Origin: Anaeramoeba flamelloides
Taxonomy: Eukaryota; Metamonada; Anaeramoebidae
NCBI GenBank assembly: GCA_027625915.1
Contig: JANTQA010000033.1
Span: 124,001-188,000 of the forward strand
Reading direction: 5' to 3'
Length of the DNA: 64,000 nucleotides
The position numbers and the translations under genes were made by a program. Each line of letters begins with the position of its first letter. Position 1 is the stretch's first letter. Of this stretch, positions 46,279 to 58,652 are shown in pieces. Below the pieces are notes generated by a model. It was not told where the DNA came from. It worked only from the letters and a program-made list of their open reading frames with translations, and ran no database searches.

Positions 46279-46983
46279 TAAACTCTGTTTCATCACAAGG
46301 GGCCCAACGTTTTTTTCAAATATCAATTATTTTATATAATTGACCTTTGAAGAACAAATAAGAAATAAATAGAATAATACACATGAAAGAATTGTTGATA
46401 TATGTCTGAAAGAAAACTAATTAATCAATGGATTTTCTTAAAAATTGAAAAACTCAAATTCTTAGGGTCCTATTGAGAAAAACAAGGATGTTCGTTTTGA
46501 ACTTCTACTGGTATTTGAATAATAAATATGAAACATTTTTGCCTTCATTTTCCATACTTTTCTTTTAGAAATTAAGCCCCCAAATAAAGTTTGTTGGTAT
46601 TTGTGGTCTCTATTTGAAAAAGGAAATGAAAATGAAGTGAAAATTTTTCACATTTATTAAACAAATATCAAGATCAAAGATCGAATTGAATTGCAATAGA
46701 AATCAATAGATTTCTCAATAATCTTTACATGGTTTCAATGATATTAGAATAACAAGTTTTTACCAAGTGAATATTGATCTTGCAATAAAAATTTTTTTGC
46801 AAATGAATGACCTTTTTAAAAAAAAAATCGAAAAAAAAAAACAAAAATGTGGAGAAATGTTAAAAAATGATTTCATTTTTGAAAATTTTCAAAATAAAAT
46901 TTATCTTCTAATATCTATGCAAAGCCTTTAAACAGGTGTATTATACCCTTACAACTGGGCCCCTTTGACTGAAAAATAGTTTA
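46279..46983 (+). mobile_element. Family I element, copy 1 (~705 bp)
   Basis: Nearly identical to 61887-62592. The ends are ~30-bp imperfect inverted repeats: 'aactctgtttcatcacaagg' followed by 'ggccca' on the left, and 'tgggcccctttgactgaaaa' followed by 'atagtt' on the right, with TA at both borders. The inside holds a shorter palindrome (46500-46680) whose left part, 'tactggtatttgaa', resembles the start of family B. No open frame of length. Non-autonomous Tc1/mariner-type element by its TA borders. Confidence 0.9.
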
Positions 46984-48339
46984 TATTTATAGATTAAAAT
47001 TTGACTATATTTTATTTTTGATAGTATTTTTTTGATACTTGGAATAAATATATAAACAATTGATAAGAAAAAACTTTAACGAAATTCAATTTTCGTATCT
47101 CTAACCTTACGAAGTTTATAAATTCTTTTATTTTTACTTAATTGAAATAATTTTTCATTTTTTTTTTTTTCCTTTTTTTCAGATCAGTTTCTCCGTTTTG
47201 CCTTCTGAAGTATAAAAATAATTTGAGTGAGTTTTTTTCATTCAGAAAAACCATGTTTTCTATAATTTTACACAAAAATATCCTTGTGAAATTTAAGCAA
47301 AAATGTAAGAAGAGTATAATCTATACTTCTACAAGAATATTAAATTTAATTTTTTTCTATATTTTTAAGTATTATTTCGAAAAATTTTCTTAAAAATTAA
47401 ATTTGTTAAAAGTTCAATTAAAAATCTAAAATCCAAAAATCATGGAAGAAAGTGCCTTTTCCATTCAACTTGAAATTAATAATGAGTTTTTTACCTTTAA
47501 ACTTTTTATCTATTCCAAATTTACCTTTTTAAGTTCATTGGGTTACTTCAGTTCCCCCTTTTTTGTTTTTTTTAGGTGTTTGGGGGGGGGAAAGGAAGAA
47601 AAAATCATATCAAGAATTGACAGACTTGGAAATGATTAGATCTTAAACAAAATTAATATATGATAAGATCTTGTTCAAATTGAAATATACTTGAACAACT
47701 AAAGAGAACCAAATCTAACTTGTGCAATTAGTAGCCGAACTGAAGTGAACTGGATAAAACTTACAACTCGATCTGTAGAATCTTTACTTGAAAATAGGTT
47801 TTTTCTCTTGAGTAAGTATCGTGTAATGGGATTTTGCAAAAACAAGATTTAGGAAACTTGTAAAAAAATAAAAAAAAATAAAAAAAAATATTAAAAAATA
47901 AATAAAAAAAAACAATTTAATTTGGAAAACGACTACCTATTCTTATTCAAAAAAACTAAGCACTTTATAGCATAAATCACATCTATAAAGTTCTAAATTG
48001 AAACTTAATAAAGGTAATTATTTCATTTGATTTGTTGTTCAATTATTTAGATCTCTTAAATAAAACAAATTCTGGTTGTGATCCAAGCAAATTAAAAGAA
48101 CAGGAAACAACCACCAACCCTTTCGACACTTGCAGTACACAAAAAAAAATTTTTTAAATTTTAGTTTTTGTTTTTCATTTTTTTAATCCCTTTCCTTTTC
48201 TCTCTTTCTTACCCGAGTTATAGAAATTTTTTTTTATATTTTTTAAAGAAAAGATATCCTATCAGTTATTATCTTGCTTAAATTATAACTAGGATAAAAA
48301 AACCTCTAAATAAACATTCCTGTCATCAAGTTGTTTCAA

Positions 48340-48730
48340 GTGGCTGAGAGTGCCGGAAAGTTATATAGAGTGTCGTCAAGTGCCTGGTTTTCTTGAGTTT
48401 TTCCGTTTTATGAGTTAAGTATTCTAGGTTTTTTTAAGGTTTTCTATTTTATTTGTGAAATCTTCTAGGTTTTTTTACTTTGTCAAATAAACAGAAAATT
48501 TTAATAAAATTTCAGTTTATTTCGAAAAGTAAAAAAAAACCTAACGGAAATCTATTGGTTTTTAATATAAAATAGATAACCCAAAAAAAGCTAACAAAAA
48601 TCAATTGACTTTCTAAATAAACAGAAAACTCAAGAAAAAACATAAAGGCATTTTTCCAGAATTCAAAAGATAGGGTAAAATCAAAGATTTTTCTATATTC
48701 TATTGAATTCTGGAAAAGCTAACCAAATTT
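48340..48730. repeat. Family C hairpin cluster
   Basis: Begins with linkers 'gagtgtcgtcaagtgcctgg', then hairpins on 'gtcaaataaacagaaaattt' and its complement and, at the right, on 'ttttccagaattcaaaagat' with its mirror ending 'attctggaaaagcta'. Confidence 0.75.
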
Positions 48731-49442
48731 TTTTATAAATTTGAGAAAAAACCATAGCACAAACAGGAGTAAATTTTGTTGAATCACCCCTCTCCCCTAA
48801 TAAAAAAAAATCAAAATGTAATTTTTTATATATTAAATATCAATATTAAAAATTACAGAAATTCTTTTTTTCAAGCTTAAAACAGTCGGTTTAAACCAAA
48901 TAATTTAGTTTAAGAGATTCTCGAGACAATTTAGATTTTTTCATTTTTTTTTTGGTTTTTTGAATATTTATTTTCTTTTTATTATGTAATATTTGTCCAT
49001 ATAATAATAGTTATTTGTAAATTGGCGAGATTAAATTACTTTACAAGTTTTTTTAAATAGATAAAGCAATAAATTTGGTTGATAACACACCATAAATTAT
49101 TTATGATTTAGTTAAAAATTACATCTTTTTTTTTATTTTGTTAATTTTTTTGTGATTTATTCTCGATTTCTAATTAACAATTAATAGATAATATAATTCT
49201 TGATCACAAAAAAAAAAAATAATAATAAATAAAAAAAAGAGTTTACTGGATTTGAAATTAATATTATATTAATATTCTTTATACCAAGATAATCTACACT
49301 GAAAAAATATTAAGAAAAAAAAAAAATTTTTTTTTTTATTGGAAGATTAAATAACAAATGCAATAATAATTAAAAAAAATAATAATAATAACATAATAAT
49401 ATATATATATATATAATAGAGTATATTATTAACTAAAGAGTT

Positions 49443-52400
49443 TTATTTTCTTTTTTTAGTCATCGGGCTATTAACTTGATAGGTCCAGCCATCAAATTTT
49501 TTGTTTTCAACAGAACTAATGAGATTTCGTTTTTCAACAAAAGTGTCTTTAGGTGTTTCACTTGTAAAAACAGTATCAATATGTCGAATATCTTCTTTAT
49601 TTTCAATTTTTGGTACATATTCTGGTTTATATTTTTTTTTTAAAACTTTGCTCCAATCCAAACCTTCGAAAAAGGGATGGTTTCGAATATTATCTTTACG
49701 TGCTTTACTTCCTAATCTTTTTTGGGGATCTTTTTTTAAAAGCTTGAAATAGAAATTTAGATTAAAATAATATATTACAATTAATTATTAATATAAAAAG
49801 AGAAAAAAAAGAAAAAATTAATCAAAAAAAAAAATGAAATAATCAAAAAAAAAAAAAAATTAAAATAATAATAATAATTACCTCCTTTAACAAATCTTGT
49901 GCTGCATGAGATAATTTGGAAGAGATATTTGGTTTTTTCCTTAGAATTTTTTCATAAATTTCGTCTCTTTCTTCTGAGTAAAAGGGTGGCTATTTAATAT
50001 TTATTATTAATAATAAATTTTGAATTATAAAAATTAATTAATTAATATTACTTGACCCATTATTAAATGTAAAATAAAATGAAAATTTTCTTTTTTTTAA
50101 AAAAAAATATGTTTCTAGAGACATATTTTCACTTATTATTATATATTACAAAATTAGAAACCATTTTATTAATATTATTATCAAAAAGAAATGAAAAAAT
50201 TTAATCAAAAATAAAAAATTTAACAATTTACCATTCCATGCAACATTTCAAACAAAACTGTACCAAGAGACCAATAGTCGACTTCTTTACCATATTTTTT
50301 ACCTAACAAAACTTCTGGTGCGATATACTCTGGGGTTCCACACATAGTTTTACACTTATCTTTTATGTTTTTCAGCATTTTTGCCAATCCAAAGTCGATC
50401 AATTTGATATACCCCTCTGTATCGATAAGCAAATTTTCAGGCTTTAGATCGCGGTAAATGGCATTTGAATTATGGATTGCTTCTAAAGCAATAATGATGC
50501 AAGCAGCATACAACTTAACCCTCCCTTCAGAAAAATGCCTGTCTTGATTTAAATGATGATAAATCTCTCCACCGTTGACATATTCAATGATGAAATACAA
50601 CTTCTCATCATTTTGGAACCCATAGAAAAAATCCACAATGAAGGGGCATTCTAATTTAATTAACAAATCCCTCTCGGCAAGAATGTGCTTTACTTGTTGC
50701 GTTTTGACAATTTCATTCTTTTTGAGTACTTTCATTGCATAAACATCTTTCGTTCCCTTTTGGAGATAGTTTTTGTAACAAAAAAAAAAAAAAAAAAAAA
50801 AAAAATTGAAAAATGTAAATTAAACACAACTATTATTGGAAAATAATTTGTATTTTTGGGTTGCAGAAGAAAAAATCCAATTTTAGTTTTTTCATATTAA
50901 TTAATTACCTAAAAAAAAAAAATAATTTTTTAAAAGCTCCAAATACTTATAAATTCAAATAAATATCTGTAAATTTTTATATCATTTTCTATTTTATAAA
51001 TTATTTTACATAAGCTTTGAACAAAGCAATTTATCCTTTTAAATGTTAAAAAACTTTATAAAATTGGTTGTTCCTTCAAAAATATTCTTTCTCTTGAGTT
51101 GTTTTAAAAGTTGAAAATGAGATTACAAAATCCGAAATTGAACTTAAAATTTCCGAAAATTTATTTGAATTTAACAGTAAAACCACACTGAAATTAAAAA
51201 TTTCAATAAACATTCCACCAGTCAACATTTTTTTCTTAAATACTGATAAATTCTAATAAATTTCAATAAATTTTCAGTTCAATTTCCATTTTTATAAATC
51301 TTCGAACTATTTCTTATCAAACAGTCCACTCGAAAGAATATTTTGAAGAACAACTAAATTTACAGAGTTCTTTAACACTTGACTTCATAAAATACTTCAT
51401 TCGAAGCTTGATCAGAATAATTTCAAAAAGGAAAATCAAGTAAAAATTTCTAAACGTAAATTGCAATTTAAAAGTATCTTTCAACTTTTTTGTCTTTCAC
51501 ACATAAAATCGGATTTCAAAAAATGAATTAATAAATTGGCAAAAAGTGGCTGTTTGAACCACTATAAAAACACATACCAAGTCAAGATGGATCAGCGAAG
51601 AACCATAATAACAAGTCACCACACTTGATGCAAGATATTCTTTTTTCAAATTTCAGGGATTGTAAACCTTAAAGTATTAATTTTATCTAACTTTAAAATT
51701 TCAATTTTATTTTTTCCAAATATGATGCTTGATCAGTAATTGTTTTGACAAGTTGAAAAATTTTTATTGTGTGATTGGAATGTATTCAATGTTTACCCCA
51801 CTGTGATTGAGAATTATTGTTATTTGGTAGAATGATCAAAAATACCCCTATTCAGAGCATTAAGTTTGTGTTTCAAATAAAAACAAGTTCTTTTTTTTTT
51901 TCTACTGGTTCCAATGTAATAATAAATATTTCACACTTCAGAGAATATACCCAACTCAAACTAATTTTGAAACTAAGCTCCTTGAAGATTTCAGTAAATT
52001 TTCAATTAGGATACTGAAAGCATAGAAACTTTTGTAATTTACTATTTTGGAAATTTAACACAACAAAATTTAATTTTGATAATTTTTTGGTGATGATCTT
52101 TTTTTCAATTCTGTTAAAATTCCTTTTATTTTGGGTTGTTTGTTCACTCATTATATATTTGTATAGTAAAACAAGAAAAAAGGAACTAACAAAGAAATTG
52201 AGATCGTAAAATGTCAATCTTTTTCTTGAAAAATTTTTTCGTCAAGTGAAAAAGGAAAATAAAGTGAAAATTTTTTCTGATTTAATCTGAAAAAATAAAT
52301 TTTTTTGTGTCTCTTAAAAAAAATAGAATTTAAAGGAGATTACCTTTTCTTTAACCAACATAACCTTTCCAAAATTGCCCCTTCCAATCACTTTCAATAA

Positions 52401-52478
52401 AGAAAAGTCATCAACAGTAACTTTCTTATTATTTTTTGAATAATTTGATCTTTTTGTTTTTTTCAATTTGTTACCCAT
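49443..52478 (-). CDS. AGC-family Ser/Thr protein kinase (S6K/SGK/Akt-like, no PH domain), four exons
   Basis: Exons in reading order: 52478-52344, 50756-50232, 49989-49882 and 49742-49443; all three introns are phase 0 and GT-AG. The product is 355 residues. Gly-rich loop GRGNFG at 32-37, Lys54 (YAMK), alpha-C Glu73, catalytic RDLKPEN with Asp148, DFG Asp166, activation-loop Thr182 in KTMCGTPEY, APE 191-193. The C-terminal extension has a turn motif TP at Thr319 and a hydrophobic motif FDGWTY at 339-344 with Thr343. These are the PDK1- and TORC2-type phosphorylation sites of Akt, SGK and S6K. There is no PH or other targeting domain; only ~24 residues, rich in Lys, precede the catalytic domain. 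MGNKL is a weak myristoylation context (no Ser/Thr at residue 6). The first intron (1587 nt) hosts two family B MITEs. Confidence 0.94.
50944..51179 (+). mobile_element. MITE family B copy 5, in kinase intron 1
   Basis: TA-CTTATAAATTC to GAATTTAACAG-TA, 236 bp, with 'aagctttgaacaaagca' and 'gttgttccttcaaaaat' inside. Faces copy 6, 61 bp away, in inverted orientation. Confidence 0.8.
51241..51477 (-). mobile_element. MITE family B copy 6, in kinase intron 1
   Basis: TA-CTGATAAATTC on the left; the right end is eroded (AATTTAAAAG-TA). Inverted relative to copy 5, as with copies 2 and 3. A related half-arm of the 35800-36405 foldback follows at about 51550-51690. Confidence 0.8.
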
Positions 52479-55400
52479 TGCAAAAAATATTGTTTTGAAA
52501 TGTTGTCACCAAGAAGTGGAATAGAAAAGAGTTTTTTTGGTTTTGGAAATACAAGGAAAAGTAGTTAAAAATAGATAAAATTTGAAAAAAAAAAAAAAGA
52601 TCTTTAAAAGAAATGAATAAAAAATGATTTCTACTTTTTTATTATTTGATAAAATCTCAAAATAATGTTTTGGTGAGTTTTCGTTATCAAATTTGAGAAT
52701 TAAAGAAAGATCAAAATTTATATAAAAAATAAATACTCTTTATTGAATTTTGGGCAGTTTAATTAATATTTAAATATTTTAAAAGTTTTGCTCAACACTT
52801 TGATCAAACCTTGCACTCAAAAAATCTTTAAAAATCATTTATTAAATGAACAATTTATATTTGACTCTAGATAGTTATGAGTCTGACAAAAAAAAATCAT
52901 TAGTTGAAGTTTCTAATATCTGTCAAAATTTTCCTACTGTAGAATTTCGGATACAAACTAAAAAGAATAATTGAAAATCTGTTAATTCATTACAATTTAC
53001 AAAAACTTTTTTTTTAATTTTTGGAAATTGAAATACTAATTGAAAAATTTTATTACTTGTTCTCAATTATTGTTTGTGATCAAATAAAACTCTTTACTGT
53101 CGAAAACCGTTTCTTGAAGCTAATGGAAAAATTAATGAATAGAAAAAACAAATTATCTTCAAAGTTGAATTCTTCAATTTGTTATTCTCAACCCAATCAG
53201 ATAAATTCCTTTTGGAGTTGTCTTTTATTTTGTGATCAAATTTCACTTTATTTCGATCTGAAAAATAATTTTATTTTTCATCTAATTTTTAATATCAGAT
53301 CACTCCAAGAAAACCTGCAATTTGGTGATTAAATTCAAAACTATTGTTGTGTTTAATTCTCAATTTAAAATTTGATCATTTATTTTGATCTTGTTTTTCT
53401 TTTTTTAAAAGTAAACAAAATAAAAAAGAGTTTTATTTTTGTAACCAAAATAAAATAGATAATTTCTTTTTTGATAGGTATTTCCATCAAGTTATCAGAA
53501 ATTTGTCTTGACTTTTATGAATTTTTTTTTCATAGTGAAAAAAGAATTTTTGGAAATTGTTTCCAGATTCAGTTTTAATTTTTCCATGAAGTTTTATTTG
53601 TCAGTTTTTCGAAGAATTAATATATTTTAATGAATTTATTGGGTTTACGAATGGAAAAATTCTCAAAATAAAAATAAATGTGTTTCCACAATTCAAAAAA
53701 TTCCTAGTTAAATTCTTTTAAATTTCTCATTAACCCAAATTTGTAGTCCGTTTTCAAGTTTTGTATTTTTAGTTGTTTTTTTTTTTTTGAAATTGTAAAT
53801 TAATTCTTGTATTCCTGAAAAGTTATGTTCACGGTCTTTCAGAATTCTCCAATAACAAAAAACCGGACATTTAACCAAATGAAAAACAAATACTGAAATA
53901 ATAATTTTTTCTTAAGGCTGTGTGTGGGAATTTCCTTAAAAATTTATTATTTTTTAGAAAAATATTTACAAAAATTAAAATATTATTTAAATTTGTTTTT
54001 TAAAAATGTTTTGAGTTTTTGTTTTATTAGTTTGGCAATAATAAGAAAAGGATTTTGAAAATTTATACCTTTTCATTGTTAATCCTATCAACATCTGGGA
54101 GTGAGTCGATTTCTGAACATTTTTCAGATCTAATTGATCAAGTCCATTTTTAATTTTTTATAATTTTATTAAATTCTTTTTAATGTTGAAAGAAAGTTTT
54201 CTTCCTAAGTGCTGCAATTGAAGAAACGCTCTTTTTCTAATAAGATTAAATGGTTTTTATTTTGTTTACATCTTATTATTATTATTTTATTATTTTTGTT
54301 TTTTCTTATTTTTGACTTGTTATTTTGATCTCAATACCCAGTTTCAGATTAGTTTTTTATTTTAAGTTTTGTTCTTAAATCATTTTCGATTCTCAGTCTT
54401 TGTAGTAGTTGTTGTTATTTTTTTTTCCACCTTTTAATTATGTTCAATCTCATAACTCTTTTATGTATTAGAATTAGGATTTGAATAATACTCAAATTTT
54501 TTTTACTGAATATTTGTTTTCTAGAGTAAATTGATCTGTTTTTTTTTTTTTTTTTTATATATTTTCTTATTTTGACTTTCCCTTTCTAGTATAAAAAATT
54601 AATTTTTTAAAAAATTTGAGCTTGAATTTGCCAAAAAAAAATAAATAATTTTTTTTATCTCTTGGAGATTCAAACAAGAGTTATCTGAATAAAATCAATG
54701 GTTCATGAGATATTGTGTTCATCTGTGATTTTTGTAATATCTTTTATTTTTGTATAATCTTTTTCTAAAAATTAATAGTAAGGCCATCTCTCGAATTTTT
54801 GCTAGAAGTAAATCTTGAATATTTCAAAAAATAGATATTGAATAGAAATAAAAAAGATATTTTGAATAAGATTTTCAGATCAAAATAAGGGTATATTATT
54901 AAATTTCAAATTTGGTCAAATTTAATTTTTTTGTATTTTTGTTACTTTCTTGATAATTTTAATCCGTCTGAAAGTTGTTAATGGTTTTTTTTAAGTGATG
55001 TTTGAGGAAAAATCAAAAATATTATTTTGTGATTGGTTGTATTTTAGAACTTAAATTGTAGAAAATCGAAAAAGTTGAACTCTAAATAATAAATATTTTC
55101 AAAAATTTATTCAAACCCCAATTTTATCACCAAAGTTAAGTGGGAAATATTTCCATACTTAAAACAAGTTACACAAGTCTAATTGGTATCTTAATTATTG
55201 TTTTTTTTTGAAAATCCTTGCCGAATTTTCTATCATAACATCCAAGCCACCCTAACATACACTAACATACCCTAACATACCCTAACAAACCTTAAACTAC
55301 TTGGAAAGGGTATTTAAAATACCTGGAATCAATATATTTCAATGTGAATTGACGAATTTGAAAAAATGAGAATTTGATTTGTGAAATTTTGCAAAATTCG

Positions 55401-55496
55401 AAAAATAATAATTTCTGCCCAAATAAGGCCCCCCTCTCTTTTTTTTTTTGAAATTTTAAATTTGATAAAAATAAAATAATAAATAAATGTTTTTAA
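52479..55496. other. 3-kb AT-rich gene-free stretch
   Basis: Probably includes the kinase promoter (first ~150 bases). An open frame at 53021-53332 (+) starts without ATG and shows no motif; I leave it uncalled. Elsewhere there are A/T runs (T run near 54540) and a G-poor telomere-like tract at 55238-55300, listed separately. Confidence 0.5.
55238..55300 (-). repeat. Short degenerate telomere-like tandem repeat
   Basis: On the plus strand 'ccctaacata' recurs about five times with changes; the minus strand reads GTTAGGGTAT. It resembles telomeric TTAGGG-type repeats but with a 10-base period. It is surrounded by ordinary AT-rich DNA, so this is not a chromosome end. Confidence 0.7.
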
Positions 55497-55694
55497 TACA
55501 GTCAATTCCACTTTTATGGTACAAACTTCAATGAAAATTAAGGCACAATAAAAATCTCAAATTAATACACAAAATCTAAATTTTAGTAAAATAAATTGTA
55601 AAAAAATAAATTCCAAATTTTGTGCTTTAATGTAAGATTTTTTTGTGCCTTAATTTAGTTGAAAGTTAATGCTTTAAATTTGAAACAGACTGTA
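55497..55694. mobile_element. MITE family A, moderately preserved copy
   Basis: TA-CAGTCAATTCCAC to TTTGAAACAGACTG-TA, 198 bp. Palindromic with 'acttcaatgaaaattaaggc' facing 'gccttaatttagttgaaagt'. Confidence 0.88.
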
Positions 55695-56139
55695 AATAAA
55701 TTTTCCCAATTAGAGGGATAGAATATCCTTTTTTACCTTCTTTTAAATTTTCGAAATCGCTGTAAACCACAACTTTTTTTCAATATTTACTTTAAACTTT
55801 ATTTTACTCAAATATTTCTTACAATAGAGTGCTAATTTATTATTAAGTTTCAAAAAACTCATCGTATATTTTGATAAATTTGGAGTTAGTTTATATCTTT
55901 TCAAATTTATTAATGAAAAAAATTATATTTTTTGAGTTTTTTGTTATTAAAATAACTAAGCTAAAATAATTTGAGTAAAATATAAATTTTTTAGTATAAT
56001 CATTGTACAAAATAACAACCTTTTTTTTATTTTTTTTTGAGATAACTTGAATTAATATTTATTGAAATTTTCTTTTTTGATATTGTAATGACTTTCTTTA
56101 AAATTTCTAGATTAAAAATTAGTATTTGGGAAACGTAAT

Positions 56140-57430
56140 CAAGTGCCTAAGTTTTCTTTAATTCAAAAGAAATCAATATATATATATATAAAGTATTTTG
56201 CTTTATTCTTTTTACTTTAAGGAAAATCTTATAACTGTTTTTTCGTGAGTTTTTTGGTTTTATTTGTGAAGTGTTCTATGTTTTTTTGAGGTTTTCAATT
56301 TTATTTCTGTAGTGTTATCGGTTTTTTTAAGCGGGTGTTTTAAATATTCCCGAAAATACCAGAAATTTTTTTAACAACATAAAAACCTTTGTGAACAACT
56401 TCTAATGAAATTCTAGTACCAATATACTCGGTTTAATGATAAAATAACAATTTTATTTTCAAACAAAAATATATTTTTTTTTTGATTTTCTACTTTAAAC
56501 TACTCTTAAAGAGTTTTTTGGTACCTTTTGAGTATATTTGAGTATGTTGGTATTTATCCAGGTAAGTGTTTATGTATGTCAGGGTATTGGTATGGGAGAT
56601 GTTATCTTTGGTATGGTATGTGTTTGGACGTTTTGGTTAAACTGGCCCCTTTTATGGGATATGGAGTTAAATAAAGTTTGGCTTGGGTCGCCTTGTGTAG
56701 GGTATGGGTATTTATGGTATGATTAGATAGTACTGGGTTATTTTTGGATTGTATTTTAAGATTTCAAAATTATGGGTAATGATCTACAATTAGAAATTTT
56801 CTTTACAAATCCATTTTCTCTCTAGTTAATACAATTTTGAAATGATCAAAGATATTACAGTCATCTAATACATCAATCCCTTTCACACAAAATGGGTTGA
56901 ATACTATTCCCTAAAATTTAAAAATTTTTAATTTTTAAATTTTCAGAAAAAAAAAAATTTCAAAAATAGAATTCCAAATTTACCTTTTAACTGAGTATAT
57001 TGGTACTAGTATTTCATTAGAAGTTGTTCACAAAGTTTTTTTTTGTAGTTATAAAATTTCGGGTATTTTCGGGAATATTTGATAGATTCTTTTGGGTGTT
57101 TATCTATTTTATTTCTGAAGTGTTCTAGATTTTTTTGAGGGTTTCTATTTTATTTGTGAAGTGTTCTAGGTTTTTTTTACTTTGTGAAATAAACAGAAAA
57201 TTTTGTTAAATTTTCGGTTTATTTCGAAAAGTAAAAAAAAAAACCTAACCAAAATCTATTCGATTTTCCAAATAAATAGAAAACTCAAAAAAACCGTACG
57301 ACAATTCTATTGATATTCAGAATTAAAAGAGCATTCAAGAAAAGCTAACGGTGGTTTCCCAGAATCTAAAAGAATGAGTTATAATCTTTAATTTTACTCA
57401 ATTCTTACGAATTCTTGAAAAACTAAAGAC
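56140..57430. repeat. Family C hairpin cluster split by another element
   Basis: The left part (56140-56330) and the right part (57095-57430) share the family C words 'tattttatttgtgaagtgtt' and 'gtttttttgaggttttc'. The G-core foldback at 56333-57095 lies between them, as if it had inserted into a pre-existing cluster. The right part ends with hairpins on 'agaatctaaaagaatgagtt'. Confidence 0.65.
56333..57095. mobile_element. Second foldback element with G-rich core
   Basis: Inverted arms of ~110 bp: 'atattcccgaaaatacc', 'gaacaacttctaatgaaat' and 'accaatatactcggtt' on the left answer 'aactgagtatattggt', 'atttcattagaagttgttca' and 'gggtattttcgggaatat' on the right. The centre (56536-56730) is rich in G and T on the plus strand ('ggtatgggagatg', 'gtatgtcagggtattgg'), again strand-skewed. 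No transposase is evident; the open frame 56538-56726 simply follows the G/T tract. The architecture is the same as at 2225-3215, though the arm sequence differs. Confidence 0.75.
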
Positions 57431-57484
57431 TTTTTTTTAATTTTTCAAATGAAAAGATAATTTAATAAATTTTCTTTTTCTTTC

Positions 57485-57519
<35 letters not shown>

Positions 57520-57761
57520 AAGGACAAATAGGACCTAATTTTGTTGAAACACCTCTTCTCAATCATAAAAAAAAAAAAAAATAGATTGTATCTTTTTGAC
57601 CAACAAATCACTTCTTGACTACATATAATTAAAGAGAGTAAGACATTTTTTATTTCTCAAATCCAGAAAAAGTTGGTTAAAAAAAAAATTATAAATTTTT
57701 GAAGATGTGTAGGGATTAAATTTTAAAACTTGGTTTACTATTCCTGATAATCAAATTTCTC

Positions 57762-58345
57762 ATATTTATTCCATTTTTTGGAATTTTTAAGAATCTGAAA
57801 AATTTTAAATTTTGGAATCAAAATATTAAAATGGCTACAATCAAATCAATTTTTATCAAACATTTTCGACTTGTAAAAGTCCCTTTTCAATTATACTTTT
57901 TCAAAAACATTCGGAATTATTTTATTCTGATTTCAAGGGATCAAAAAAAGAATTGGTATTTGGTACCAAAGCTCTATTATTAAAAAAAAAAAAAGATTCT
58001 TTTAGTTCCATTTCAAAGAAAAATAATTTTCTTATCAGGAAATAAACTTGGAAAAATCAGGATTGGCGAAAAGATGATGAAAACTAAAATCACAAGAAGA
58101 AAAACCTCAAATATTTATTTTTTTGAGAAATATTAAATTCTTTTTGAAAATAAATAAATTAAAAAAATATTAATTATTAAATTTTGAGAATGATGTGATT
58201 CCATGAAAAGCCAAAGGACAAGAAATAAGTTGAAACTTATCATTGGAATAAAAAAGAATCATTTGATTCGATGGAATCAAAAAAAGAATTATTTCAGGTT
58301 ATTTTCAAAAAAGAATCAAAATGTGAACTCTGCTGATAGTTTTTA
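57762..58345 (-). repeat. Family D repeat, copy 2 (inverted)
   Basis: Reverse-complement of 30652-31223, including the 'tttgattcgatggaatcaaa' palindrome at 58262 and 'tttggtaccaaagctctatt'. The copies are 27 kb apart. Confidence 0.85.
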
Positions 58346-58652
58346 AAATCATTTTTTATTTCATTCTCAAAATAATAAAAAAAAAAAAAAAAAAAATCAA
58401 AGAAATGTCATAAAATAAAAGAAATAACAAAAAGACGAACAATAAAAAAAGAGTGTAAAATGTTTGACTGGATATCAATTATTGTTGATAATTTGAAATT
58501 TAATATTTATTTCAATGAATAGTTTTTTTTTAAGGCAGGATCTAAGAAAATTGAGAAAATGCTTTTCAAGGAATTTTAAGGTTTGTGATCATAAAATGAA
58601 TAGAAAGAGAAAAACAAACAAACAAACAAAAAATTAAATAATAATTCCTGAT

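Larger units (their letters stand above)
43928..49442. other. 5.5-kb gene-free region, mostly repeats
   Basis: Holds a family C cluster (44035-44420), an inverted family E copy (44821-45441, with a ~34-base A run near 45247), A/T-only DNA (45450-46270), the first 705-bp family I element (46279-46983) and another family C cluster (48340-48730). Two spots are odd: a G run at 47581-47588, and an AT dinucleotide run at about 49400-49416. The open frame 47442-47639 (+) begins with ATG but ends in repeat-like Phe/Gly sequence; I do not call it. Confidence 0.55.

Noticed and set aside
47442-47639. 65-residue open frame starting MEESAF
   Set aside because: Starts plausibly but passes into a T-run and G-run with no recognisable domain or splice partner.
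49400-49416. AT dinucleotide run
   Set aside because: Ordinary microsatellite in AT-rich DNA.
53021-53332. 103-codon open frame without ATG at its start
   Set aside because: No motif, no clear splice borders, composition like surrounding DNA.
56538-56726. Gly/Val/Trp-rich open frame
   Set aside because: It follows the G/T-rich core of a foldback element and lacks any domain.
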